DNA of 64,000 bases from Fructilactobacillus sanfranciscensis DSM 20451 (GTDB lineage: Bacteria > Bacillota > Bacilli > Lactobacillales > Lactobacillaceae): NCBI RefSeq assembly GCF_001436035.1, contig NZ_AYYM01000002.1, positions 84,853 through 148,852 of the forward strand. Direction: 5' to 3'. Both the position numbers and the translations under genes were made by a program. Below the pieces are notes generated by a model, which searched no databases, had not been told where the DNA came from, and saw only the letters and a list, made by a program, of their open reading frames with translations. Shown here one piece after another: positions 10,333-19,158 of this stretch. Position 1 is the first letter of the stretch. Every line of letters begins with the position of its first letter.

Positions 10333-10424
10333 AGTTACATCTCTTCTTTCTAATTTTATCGTTCATAAAAATTAAATTGTTATATAATAAATCTAATTAA
10401 TCAAACTGAAAGGAAATCAGTTCA

Positions 10425-10739
10425 ATGCCAAAGAAAAAATTATTTATCCCTGCAATTTTATCATTAGTTGGAACGTCAGCTTATCTAATCACAAAAAAGC
10501 GAAAAGAAACAAAACAAGATAATATTCGCCAAGCGTTAACTAAATCTTTAAGTCAACGCTTTGGAAAAGAAAATATCAAGGGATACTGGATTGACTTCAA
10601 TAATGATCAAGGATTGGAATATGCTTGCGGGGTAAACATCGAAAATGACGATGCCGTAGTGGATTCTTACACATTTATTTTCAACCCCGAAAATAATGAA
10701 ACTTATAGTTTCAAAATTATCAATTCTTCATTTAAATAA
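10425..10739 (+). CDS. Small membrane-anchored protein of unknown function
   Basis: 104 residues. Residues 5-22 (KLFIPAILSLVGTSAYLI) form one hydrophobic segment followed by a basic stop (TKKRKETK), so the protein should be anchored by its N-terminus with about 80 residues on the inside or outside. The rest resembles a small alpha/beta domain but I do not recognise a family. The ribosome site is AAAGGAAA and a TATAAT lies at 10383-10388. It is the only plus-strand gene between ytpP and trmB; similar small proteins occur at this locus in other lactobacilli, by my recollection. Confidence 0.7.
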   Translation: MPKKKLFIPAILSLVGTSAYLITKKRKETKQDNIRQALTKSLSQRFGKENIKGYWIDFNNDQGLEYACGVNIENDDAVVDSYTFIFNPENNETYSFKIINSSFK

Positions 10740-10751
10740 TTAAATTTATTT

Positions 10752-11393
10752 TTAAAATTTGGCTACAATCTTATAGATTGGGCCTTTTTGTTTGAATTTT
10801 TCTTCGTATTCTGTTTCAACGTTTTCTGCAATTGTTTCTTCATCACTATGATGAAGATCAAGACTTACCATTTCAAATTTCATCCCATAATTGTTTAAAC
10901 TAACTAATGAATATTCAAACAATCCGCGATTATCAGTTTTAAATTCTAGTTCAGAATTATCAGGTAGAATATTCTCATAACTTTTAAGGAATGTCTTATA
11001 AGTTAAACGACGTTTTTCATGTCGACTTTTTGGCCATGGATCAGAAAAATTAAGATAAACTTTTGAAACTTCTCCCTTTTCAAAAAAGGTGTCAACATTT
11101 GCTCCATCCGTTAAAATTAATTGAACATTATCTAATTCACCTTCGACTGCTTTTTGCACAGCCATAGCTAACACAGAATCTTGTAAATCAATTCCAATAT
11201 AATTAATTTCGGGATGCTTTTTTGCCATACCAATAATAAATTGACCTTTACCAGAACCAACTTCAACATGAATGGGTTGTGATTTTTTAAATCTTGATTC
11301 CCACTTACCAATCAATTTTTCTGGTTCCGTGATCAAGTACTCTGGGTGTGCTTCCATGTATGGAACAGCCCACTTCTTTTTTCTAACTCTCAT
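10752..11393 (-). CDS. trmB: tRNA (guanine-N7-)-methyltransferase
   Basis: 213 residues, full length. TrmB methylates G46 in the variable loop of tRNA using S-adenosylmethionine. The SAM-binding motif VEVGSGKGQFI is near residue 41 and the family signature NFSDPWPKSRHEKRRL near residue 117 carries the catalytic Asp. It is 21 bases from the end of ecsB and converges with the small gene at 10425. Confidence 0.96.
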   Translation of the reverse strand: MRVRKKKWAVPYMEAHPEYLITEPEKLIGKWESRFKKSQPIHVEVGSGKGQFIIGMAKKHPEINYIGIDLQDSVLAMAVQKAVEGELDNVQLILTDGANVDTFFEKGEVSKVYLNFSDPWPKSRHEKRRLTYKTFLKSYENILPDNSELEFKTDNRGLFEYSLVSLNNYGMKFEMVSLDLHHSDEETIAENVETEYEEKFKQKGPIYKIVAKF

Positions 11394-11414
11394 TATAAAA
11401 ACTCCATTTCATTT

Positions 11415-12617
11415 TTAATTTTCAAATTTACTTTTAAGGTAAGGACCAGTTAAACAGTAAATCTCGAATAAACCAACAATTAGGGCAAAACCAATAAATT
11501 GAATTGATGTTCCACTGATTAACATTCCGATTGTTAATACTAAAATCTCGATTGATAACATAGTTCTAACTACGATTCTAAAATTATACATTCGCGTTTT
11601 TTCACTTATTGGATAAATATGCACAAAAACATTATCGTCAAATATCTTATAAAAAGGAATTAACTGGAATCCAACTAAGTAAATAAACAAATCATAAATA
11701 CATAAACTTAATACATTATTTTTCACAAAAACAATCACCAAAAATCCAATGATTATCAATCTAAAGTACAAGGAACTAATCTCCCCGTCGCGAATAAACG
11801 TTAATAGATATAGCTTAGTAAAGGTATTGTTGTGAATAGTTTTTACTGATTTAAGCAGTGGACTTGCCCACCTTCTCCGTTTAACTTTCGGTTTAACTTC
11901 TGGAACATCTTGAAATAGACTGAAAAAACGATAAATATTTGCCATCCGTCGCTCTTCATTGTCAATTAAATATTTCCAATCAAGTAAATTAGCTAATCGA
12001 TTAAGTGCTAATTGTAACAAGATTGAAAAAAACAGTGCAAGTGCAATCCCAACAGACAGATTAACGTATAATGTCACGATTAAAACGATAGCGGGGATAA
12101 TTAAATTAACAATTACTTTTTCAAAAATTGATTTAGGAAAATCTAAATAAAAATTTGCCCAATTATTTTTAAGAATTAACCATTTTAAAATTAAAATTAA
12201 ACAAAACAACTCAATTATTTGAATTCCATTCCAATGCAAACTAATACTTACAAAGGGCATCAAAATAAAAACAACTAAAGCTTCAAATAAAAATGCCAAA
12301 GTTAAACTATAGTAAAACGAAGACTTTAAATATGATCCAAACTCATATTCTTTTGGTGCAATAAAAACTTTATCAGGCTGTTTTATTAAGGCAGCCATAC
12401 CACAAATTTGTAAAGCAATTACTAAAACTAAGATTATAACAACTTTTTCCCACCAAAGTCCCCCAACGACTTCTTTTAAAAAGTTAGAATAAACTAATCC
12501 TAGTGCCCCAATGAAAAACATTAAAGCAATTACAAAAAAATCATTAAAAACATATTTTAAATACCGTGTCATTTCTTTAAAATGTAAACCTAATCGATGT
12601 TTAAAGAAATTATTCAT
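11415..12617 (-). CDS. ecsB: ABC transporter permease EcsB
   Basis: 400 residues from the ATG at 12617 (MNNFFKHRL). An upstream in-frame ATG at 12656 lies deep inside ecsA and is unlikely; the 12617 start has the site AAGGATG just before it and overlaps the ecsA stop by 8 bases. The protein has several long hydrophobic segments expected of a polytopic permease. EcsAB is an ABC transporter that affects protein secretion and intramembrane proteolysis in Bacillus. Its neighbours hit and prsA are the same as in Bacillus. Confidence 0.88.
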   Translation of the reverse strand: MNNFFKHRLGLHFKEMTRYLKYVFNDFFVIALMFFIGALGLVYSNFLKEVVGGLWWEKVVIILVLVIALQICGMAALIKQPDKVFIAPKEYEFGSYLKSSFYYSLTLAFLFEALVVFILMPFVSISLHWNGIQIIELFCLILILKWLILKNNWANFYLDFPKSIFEKVIVNLIIPAIVLIVTLYVNLSVGIALALFFSILLQLALNRLANLLDWKYLIDNEERRMANIYRFFSLFQDVPEVKPKVKRRRWASPLLKSVKTIHNNTFTKLYLLTFIRDGEISSLYFRLIIIGFLVIVFVKNNVLSLCIYDLFIYLVGFQLIPFYKIFDDNVFVHIYPISEKTRMYNFRIVVRTMLSIEILVLTIGMLISGTSIQFIGFALIVGLFEIYCLTGPYLKSKFEN

Positions 12618-13350
12618 GATTATCATCCTTTTTTGCCAAAGCAAGATAAATTTCATTTAAAGAATGGCCCAAATCGTTAAAATGTTGTTTAATTTCATTC
12701 ATGCTACCTTCATAACTAATGCTTCCATCATTAATCAAAACAAAGCGATCACAGTATTTTTCAGCCGTATCAAGTACATGCGTTGACATCAAAATACTAG
12801 CACCTTCGTGTTTCTTTTCATTAATTAGTTGTAGTAAATCATTAACTGCTAGCGGGTCTAATCCAAGAAATGGTTCGTCGATCACAAATAATTTGGCATC
12901 TGTGATAAAAGCACAAACAATCATTACTTTTTGCCGCATTCCTTTGGAAAAGTTAGAAGGAAACCAGTCAAGTTTATTATCCAATCGAAAAATCTTTAAT
13001 AATTTTTGTGCACGTTTCCAGGCATCGTCTGAATCAAGATTATATGCCATAATAGTTGTCTCAATATGTTCCCGCAAAGTTAATTCATTGTATAGAATTG
13101 GCATTTCAGGTATATAAGCAATCTGTTGTTTATATTTTTCAATATTATCCGTAATTTGTATTCCATTAACTGTAATTGTTCCAGAAAAAGGTGTCATTAA
13201 ACCCATAATATGATTAATGGTTGTTGACTTCCCTGATCCGTTAAGTCCAATTAATGAAACAAGTTCGCCATCTTTAACATCAAAAGTCTCATTCTTTAAA
13301 ACTGGAATACTTGAATATCCCCCAGTTAATTTATTAACTTTTAAACTCAT
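12610..13350 (-). CDS. ecsA: ABC transporter ATP-binding protein EcsA
   Basis: 246 residues, one ABC ATPase domain. Walker A GLNGSGKST is near residue 36, the signature region reads NFSKGMRQK (degenerate LSGGQ, usual for Ecs) and Walker B LFVIDEPFLGLDP follows. It drives EcsB, with which it overlaps by 8 bases. Divergent from hit. Confidence 0.92.
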   Translation of the reverse strand: MSLKVNKLTGGYSSIPVLKNETFDVKDGELVSLIGLNGSGKSTTINHIMGLMTPFSGTITVNGIQITDNIEKYKQQIAYIPEMPILYNELTLREHIETTIMAYNLDSDDAWKRAQKLLKIFRLDNKLDWFPSNFSKGMRQKVMIVCAFITDAKLFVIDEPFLGLDPLAVNDLLQLINEKKHEGASILMSTHVLDTAEKYCDRFVLINDGSISYEGSMNEIKQHFNDLGHSLNEIYLALAKKDDNHE

Positions 13351-13455
13351 TTAAACTCTCTTTTCTGAATGGAATGTTTTCTTAATTATATCACAAGATT
13401 AACTTTTCTAATTACGCCATATTATAGTGTATAATCGACAAAAAGGAGAATTATA

Positions 13456-13887
13456 ATGACTGATAAAGATTGTATTTTTTGTAAAATTGTAGCTGGAGAA
13501 ATTCCAAACTATAAAGTATATGAAGATGATGTTGTTCTTGCTTTTTTAGATATTTCACAAACTACACCAGGACACACCTTAGTAATTCCTAAGAAACACA
13601 TTCAAGATATTTATCATTTCACGGCTGAAGAAGCTGGAGATGTTTTTTCTAGAATTCCAATGATTGCAAAAGCAATCAAAGCATCCAACCCAGAAATTAA
13701 AGGTATGAATATCATTAATGATAATGGGAAACTTGCTTATCAATCAGTTTTTCACGCACACTTCCACTTAATTCCTCGTTATTCTGAAAATGATGATTTT
13801 TCTATTCATTTTGGAAATCATGAAAATGACTATGATAATGCTAAGTACACTGCAATACAAGACGCCATTAAAGACCAAATTAAGTAG
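13456..13887 (+). CDS. hit: HIT-family nucleotide hydrolase
   Basis: 143 residues. The histidine triad reads HAHFHLIPR near residue 100, and the N-terminal CIFCKIVAGEIP is typical of the Hit/HinT branch, which hydrolyses AMP-linked substrates. AAAGGAG precedes the ATG. The ecs-hit-prsA arrangement is conserved in Firmicutes. Confidence 0.94.
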   Translation: MTDKDCIFCKIVAGEIPNYKVYEDDVVLAFLDISQTTPGHTLVIPKKHIQDIYHFTAEEAGDVFSRIPMIAKAIKASNPEIKGMNIINDNGKLAYQSVFHAHFHLIPRYSENDDFSIHFGNHENDYDNAKYTAIQDAIKDQIK

Positions 13888-13954
13888 ATTAAAATATGAT
13901 TAAATTTTTTAATCAATATAAGCATGAATATTTACTTGTGTTATATTAGGGTTA

Positions 13955-13983
13955 TTGACTAGTTTATTAACTACAAGATAAAT
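13955..13983 (+). promoter_or_regulatory. Promoter of prsA
   Basis: TTGACT (13955-13960), 17 bases, then ATAAAT (13978-13983), about 28 bases before the prsA ATG. Matches a housekeeping sigma-A promoter with a weak -10. Confidence 0.5.
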
Positions 13984-14011
13984 AATTTATTTAAGGAATG
14001 GACGTGTATTA

Positions 14012-14899
14012 ATGAATAAGAAAAAATGGGCAGTTGGTGCTGCTGGAATTTTAATGAGTTTATCACTTGTTGCTTGCGGTCAAAACGATAAAACTGTTGT
14101 TACTACAAATGGTGGTAAAATCACGCAAGAACAATACTACAACAAGATGAAACAAACCCAGCAAGGTAAACAAGAACTTCAACAAATGATTTTAAACAAG
14201 GTTCTAGAACATAAATATGGAGACAAAGTTAAAAAATCTGAAGTTAATAATCAATTAAAACAATACAAGAGTCAATATGGATCCGAATTTAGTGCTATGT
14301 TACAACAACAAGGCATGACTGAGAGCCAACTAAAGGGTTCAATCAGAGATAACCTATTATTGAAACAAGCAGTATTAGCTAAGACTAGTTTTACTGATAA
14401 AGATTTACAAAAACAATTCAAGAGCTACGAACCTAAAGTTACTGTTAAAGCAATCACTGTTAAAGACAAAGATACTGCTCAAACTGTAATTTCAGAATTA
14501 CAAAATGGTAAGAAGTTTGATACTTTAGCTAAAAAGTATTCTACTGACGATACTACGAAAAATAAAGGTGGTCTACTTCCTCCTTTTGATAATACAAGTA
14601 CTAGTGTTGATTCAAAAGTTAAGAAAGCTGCCTTTTCACTTAAAAATGGTCAATATACAACTGAACCAGTTAAAACTGACGCTGGTTATGAAGTCATTAA
14701 AATGGTTAAACACCCTTCTAAAGGTAGTTGGAAAGATCACAAATCTGAACTTAAAGACCAACTTGCTACTTCAAGAATGAATAACAGCACTACTCTTCAC
14801 AATGTTGTTTCTAAAGTCTTAAAAGATGGCGATGTTCACATTGAAGATAAGAGTCTAAGTAACATTCTTTTAGGATATGTTGATGCTCCAAAAAGCTAA
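14012..14899 (+). CDS. prsA: Foldase lipoprotein PrsA (parvulin-type peptidyl-prolyl isomerase)
   Basis: 295 residues. The N-terminus is a lipoprotein signal with lipobox LVAC and the acylated Cys at residue 22. A parvulin (PPIC) domain spans about residues 130-225 (VTVKAITVKDKDTA through the VKTDAGYEVIKM region). PrsA sits on the outer face of the membrane and folds exported proteins, including penicillin-binding proteins, one of which is encoded at 19159-21315. Lactobacillar PrsA often lacks some PPIase residues; I cannot judge activity here. Convergent with yhaN across a palindromic terminator. Confidence 0.93.
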   Translation: MNKKKWAVGAAGILMSLSLVACGQNDKTVVTTNGGKITQEQYYNKMKQTQQGKQELQQMILNKVLEHKYGDKVKKSEVNNQLKQYKSQYGSEFSAMLQQQGMTESQLKGSIRDNLLLKQAVLAKTSFTDKDLQKQFKSYEPKVTVKAITVKDKDTAQTVISELQNGKKFDTLAKKYSTDDTTKNKGGLLPPFDNTSTSVDSKVKKAAFSLKNGQYTTEPVKTDAGYEVIKMVKHPSKGSWKDHKSELKDQLATSRMNNSTTLHNVVSKVLKDGDVHIEDKSLSNILLGYVDAPKS

Positions 14900-14910
14900 T
14901 TAAAAACTAA

Positions 14911-14945
14911 AATAGACGATTACAATTGTAATCGTCTATTTTTTT
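14911..14945. terminator. Bidirectional terminator between prsA and yhaN
   Basis: A perfect palindrome with 15-base arms (14911-14925 and 14926-14940) followed by T on the plus strand and by an A/T stretch on the other side. It serves two convergent genes. Confidence 0.85.
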
Positions 14946-17475
14946 AGCTTAATTTAAGTAAATCTTCTGATTTTACTTGTTTTTCAATTCGATCATCTGC
15001 TGTAAAGTAAATAACCTGAGTTGTATTAGATATTTCTTTCATTAATTCAATTGCAGCATTGGTTCGAACATGATCAAAATCAACAAATCCATCATCAATG
15101 ATAATTGGCATTGGATACTCATCACTAAACGACATTGTTAATGCAAAAATAAGTGCAAGATAAAGTTGTTGCATGGTTCCCTTAGATAATTCTTTCACGT
15201 CAAACTTAGTTCCTGTTTCAGTCTTTACTTTAATTTTTTTACCATACTCTACGGAAACGTAGTGATGATTAGTGAGCATATTAAAGTATTTTTGTGCCAA
15301 AGCTTGAACTTGTGGGAATCGACCATGACTGGCTAAATTCAATACCTTTTCAATCCACTCATCTGTTAACTTCAAAGTTAGCCATTTTGAAACCAAATCA
15401 TTAATTTCTGTCTTTTGAATAGCAAGATCTTGACGTAATTCATCATAAGTTCCATCTTTAGCTAAACTATCAATTGTAATTTTTACCGAACTTATTTTTT
15501 CCGAAAGATTAGTTAAACTTTCGGAATTTTCTCGATCAACACGCTCTAACTTATTTAGTTTTTGTTTCAAATCATCAAAATTTTTATATTGTTGGAGCCG
15601 TTCAATCATTTGACTACTTATTGAATTTTGTAAATTTTGAATCTGTTCTTTCCGTTTTTGTCCCACTTGTTGAATTTGATATTGTTGATCAAACTCTGTA
15701 AAACTTGAAACATTTCGTTTCTTTAAGAAATCTTGTTGAGCTTGTTCAATTTTTTCAATTTGTTTTTGATAATCAGAAATTTCGTTTAATTTTTCAGTTC
15801 GTTTTTCTTGTTGAATTTTGATTTTATTTTTCATTTCATGAATATTAAGCATGAATTGATTGATTTGATTTAAGGACTGACTAAACGCTTGATTATTTAA
15901 GTTTGGCAAACTCCAACTATTAAGATAACTAACAATTTTTTCATGGTCATTGTGTAAATCTTGCTTCAGTGATTCCACCTGTTGTCGATGTTGATTTCTT
16001 TTTTTCATTGAAGTTTGTAGCACCGTCGTCCAAGTCTCTGGATGATCATTTTTAATTTGATGATCCTCGGCAATTTGGGATAGTTGTTGATTAATTTTAT
16101 TGATTTGATCATCATAGTCTACGGTTTGCTCCTGACTAACCATTGATTTTGGTTGCGATTTAAGGTAAAACCCAAATCCTACTAGAACAAGACCAACTAA
16201 TAATAAAGTAAATAATCCAATTCCCCCGACTACAAATCCAAGCACCACTAGTCCTAATCCGATTGTCATTAATAATTTCCAAGTATGATTTGGTTTATCA
16301 TCAGCAATTGGAGTTTTGGAAAATGTCTTTTTCGTTTTCAAAGCTTGTTTTTCTTCGAGTAACTGGTTAATTTTGGTTTGATCATCATCATTAAACTCAA
16401 GACTATCATTTCCGCCCGCAGCTTCATTATCTAATTCCAAATCTTGTTCTTGTCTTCGTAAATCACGTTTCAGATTTTCATAATCGCGTTCATTCTTCAT
16501 TTGAGTATCTAGTTGCAGATACAAATCATCAAATTTGGATTGATTTGCTAAATACAAATTGTACTCTGCTGAAGGTTTTAAACTTTTTTCTTGCTGTTGT
16601 TCAATTAATCCTTGTAAATCTCTAATTTTTGCTTTTAAAAAGTCAATCTGATTAATTAATTCCTTAAATTCACTCAAATCACTAGTGGTGAATCCCGGTA
16701 ATAATTCAATTTGTTCCTTTTTATTTTTATCTAATGCAACGTAATTATTCCAATTCTGTTCATCTGCTTGAACGGTTCGAAGTTGTTCAAAAGTATGTTC
16801 TCTTTGTATTTTAAGTTCTTGCTTTTTTTGCAGAAGTTCTTGATATTGATGATTTAAATTTAAATATTCATCATAGGATTGCTGAGCCTCACTTAATTTT
16901 TCTTTGCTTTCTTGATATTCAATCAATGCTTTATTTAATTTTGGTTTTTTACCACGCTGCTTATATAATTCATCGGCAGCTTTTTCAATGGATTTTTTCA
17001 ATTCCAACCATTGTTCAATCCCAATTACCCCAACTTGACGAATCCTTGTTTCTAAATCATCTTTACTGAGTTTTCCAACTTCTGCTAAATTAGGCGAACC
17101 AAAATAAAATAAATTATCAAAAGTCTCACGATTAATTGGTCCTAATAATCGTTTTAATAGCTCTGGTGGCATCTCTGTTTCATTCAGGTCAGTTATTTTT
17201 AGATTACCACCATTTTTTCCTTCGACACGTTCAATTATGTACGCAGTATCATCAACAGTAATATGAAGGCGTCCCCCCATTTCACTCTTATCTTTAGGTA
17301 CATAGGGATGTGTGGCTTTACGTTTAGTAAATCCAAATAACACATCTTTGATAAAATTAATTATCGTCGTTTTACCGGCCTCATTGGCACCTAAAATTGC
17401 TTGAAATTGATTAAATTCAAAAACTTGATGACTTAGTTTTCCATACCCAAAAATTTCAATTTTATTAATCTGCAT
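14944..17475 (-). CDS. yhaN: YhaN-like SMC/Rad50-type ATPase
   Basis: 843 residues when started at the ATG at 17475 (MQINKIEIFGYGKLS); an ATG at 17487 lies 4 codons upstream. The P-loop GANEAGKTT is near residue 32 and the DDGFVDFD Walker B near the C-terminus. Between them are long glutamine-rich coiled coils and a central hydrophobic pair of segments (about residues 400-440, KLLMTIGLGLVVLGFVVGG), which is a known oddity of YhaN compared with SbcC. It should work with the YhaO phosphoesterase in DNA end processing; the genes overlap by 11 bases. The exoribonuclease gene yhaM, next to this pair in Bacillus, is not here. Confidence 0.88.
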   Translation of the reverse strand: MQINKIEIFGYGKLSHQVFEFNQFQAILGANEAGKTTIINFIKDVLFGFTKRKATHPYVPKDKSEMGGRLHITVDDTAYIIERVEGKNGGNLKITDLNETEMPPELLKRLLGPINRETFDNLFYFGSPNLAEVGKLSKDDLETRIRQVGVIGIEQWLELKKSIEKAADELYKQRGKKPKLNKALIEYQESKEKLSEAQQSYDEYLNLNHQYQELLQKKQELKIQREHTFEQLRTVQADEQNWNNYVALDKNKKEQIELLPGFTTSDLSEFKELINQIDFLKAKIRDLQGLIEQQQEKSLKPSAEYNLYLANQSKFDDLYLQLDTQMKNERDYENLKRDLRRQEQDLELDNEAAGGNDSLEFNDDDQTKINQLLEEKQALKTKKTFSKTPIADDKPNHTWKLLMTIGLGLVVLGFVVGGIGLFTLLLVGLVLVGFGFYLKSQPKSMVSQEQTVDYDDQINKINQQLSQIAEDHQIKNDHPETWTTVLQTSMKKRNQHRQQVESLKQDLHNDHEKIVSYLNSWSLPNLNNQAFSQSLNQINQFMLNIHEMKNKIKIQQEKRTEKLNEISDYQKQIEKIEQAQQDFLKKRNVSSFTEFDQQYQIQQVGQKRKEQIQNLQNSISSQMIERLQQYKNFDDLKQKLNKLERVDRENSESLTNLSEKISSVKITIDSLAKDGTYDELRQDLAIQKTEINDLVSKWLTLKLTDEWIEKVLNLASHGRFPQVQALAQKYFNMLTNHHYVSVEYGKKIKVKTETGTKFDVKELSKGTMQQLYLALIFALTMSFSDEYPMPIIIDDGFVDFDHVRTNAAIELMKEISNTTQVIYFTADDRIEKQVKSEDLLKLS

Positions 17476-18697
17476 GATCAGTATCAACTCCTTTCATTTC
17501 AGATTTAATCAGCTCTTCACTTTTTTGCATTAAACCATTAGCTGATTCATCGCTATTAAATTCATTTCTGATAAAATCATCAACAAATAATTTCCCAGCT
17601 AAATCAGCAATATTTTCTTTAGAAAAAACTTCTACTTTGGCTTGATTCCAAAAGACTTGATCTAAATTGCTAAATTCTTTTTTGCTGTTTGACTTTAACT
17701 TTATTTCATAAATCCAAGCATTTAAAATTTCGTATTGAGAAGATAATTCGCGTTGCAAATTACTAATCAAGAAATCATGACCATTCCTTTGACTAACATC
17801 CTCAGAAAATTCACCAGTTTGGGATTCTAAAGTTAAATTAATCAAATGTAATTCAGTAAAGTCTTGATCTTTAAGGGTTATTAAAATTTTATTAACAACC
17901 ATGGTAATATCCATGTTTTCATCAACTTTAATTGTCATTGGACTAAAGATAATGGTAGAAGTAGGTACAAATGTTTTATTTAAATGACCATTTTGATCAT
18001 CAACGAGCAGATAACCTTTTTCGCCAACTTCATTTTTATGACGACCTTGAATATCACCTGGATATTCAATCATTGGAACCTGATTCAATTCACTTCGTTT
18101 ATGAATATGTCCAAGGGCCCAATAATCATAACCTTTACTCTTCATTTCTGAAATCGTAAATGGTGCATAATTATCCTTACCATCTTTTCCAATTTCGCCA
18201 TGAACCATTCCAATCTGGTAGTCAGCATTCCCCTTTAAAGGAAAATCTTGAACTAAATCGGTTGTTACAGCTTGGCTTGGGTAACTAAAACTAGTAACTG
18301 CCACCCGCTTTCCATCATGTAAAGTTAATTCATGGGTTGTAACTTCTTTGGGAAAAATAAAAACATTAGCGGGGAAATCAAAGTGTTTCCCTTGATCAGG
18401 TTGAAAGTCATGATTCCCAAATGAAAGTAAAACTGGAATTTGTGCATCATTCAATCGATTAATTTGTTCAATAAAAAAACTAAGTGCTTTAACGCTTTGA
18501 TTTTTACTATCAAATACATCCCCAGCAATTAACATAAAATCAATTTTTTGATTGATTGCTTGATCAATAATCTTTTGAAAAGACTTATAAGGTGCATTTT
18601 TTAGAGTTTGCCAAAGAGAAGTTGGCGTTTCAAGATCATTTTTGATTCCATCAAATGGTGTATCTAAATGTAAATCAGCTGTATGAATAAATTTCAT
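17465..18697 (-). CDS. yhaO: YhaO-like metallophosphoesterase (SbcD/Mre11 type DNA nuclease)
   Basis: 410 residues. Phosphoesterase motifs are in order: HTADLHLD (residues 5-12), AGDVFDS, SFGNHD near residue 113, MVHGEIG and LGHIHKR near 196. The C-terminal 150 residues are a Mre11-type capping region. It pairs with the YhaN ATPase encoded directly downstream. Expected role: metal-dependent DNA end nuclease. Confidence 0.9.
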   Translation of the reverse strand: MKFIHTADLHLDTPFDGIKNDLETPTSLWQTLKNAPYKSFQKIIDQAINQKIDFMLIAGDVFDSKNQSVKALSFFIEQINRLNDAQIPVLLSFGNHDFQPDQGKHFDFPANVFIFPKEVTTHELTLHDGKRVAVTSFSYPSQAVTTDLVQDFPLKGNADYQIGMVHGEIGKDGKDNYAPFTISEMKSKGYDYWALGHIHKRSELNQVPMIEYPGDIQGRHKNEVGEKGYLLVDDQNGHLNKTFVPTSTIIFSPMTIKVDENMDITMVVNKILITLKDQDFTELHLINLTLESQTGEFSEDVSQRNGHDFLISNLQRELSSQYEILNAWIYEIKLKSNSKKEFSNLDQVFWNQAKVEVFSKENIADLAGKLFVDDFIRNEFNSDESANGLMQKSEELIKSEMKGVDTDHAD

Positions 18698-18713
18698 TTT
18701 TCTTCCCCTAAGT

Positions 18714-18743
18714 ATAAAAAAAGAAGCACTAAAAAGTGCTTCT
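18714..18743 (-). terminator. Terminator after the YlbF-family gene
   Basis: Arms 18735-18743 and 18722-18730 form a 9-bp hairpin followed by seven T on the minus strand. Confidence 0.8.
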
Positions 18744-18757
18744 CTAATTACAAAAAA

Positions 18758-19105
18758 TTAAGCTTGGTATAATTTACGTAATGGTTCAGTAATAACCATG
18801 TTAGCATCGTCAATTAACTTACCCATAGCTTTTTCACGTTCCATTAATAATTTGATTGCAGGAAGCTTGTTCATTTTATCAGCAAGTTCACGAGCATATT
18901 TCATATCATCTGGTGTAATTTCTTGACCAGACATTTGTTTTTGTCTTAAATCATTTTGGCTTGCTTGGAAATCAGTAAATACTTTGTAAGAATCTTTTTC
19001 AGCCTTTAAAGCATCCATAGCATTCTTTAAATTAGTGAATTCTTCTGATTCTAAAACAGTTTCTTGCATTTTCTTTGCTTGTTCCAAAATTTTGTTATCT
19101 GACAT
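18758..19105 (-). CDS. YlbF/YheA-family protein
   Basis: 115 residues from the ATG at 19105 (MSDNKILEQAKKMQE). The frame is open to 19150, but the ribosome site AGGAG lies just before 19105. The product is helical and charged, typical of the DUF964 family (YlbF, YmcA, YheA). In Bacillus two members form a complex with YaaT that adjusts RNase Y; which paralogue this is cannot be told by eye. It lies downstream of the penicillin-binding protein gene. Confidence 0.8.
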   Translation of the reverse strand: MSDNKILEQAKKMQETVLESEEFTNLKNAMDALKAEKDSYKVFTDFQASQNDLRQKQMSGQEITPDDMKYARELADKMNKLPAIKLLMEREKAMGKLIDDANMVITEPLRKLYQA

Positions 19106-19158
19106 AATTAAAAATCTCCTATTAGTTAATATACTTATAGCATAACACAATTATAGAA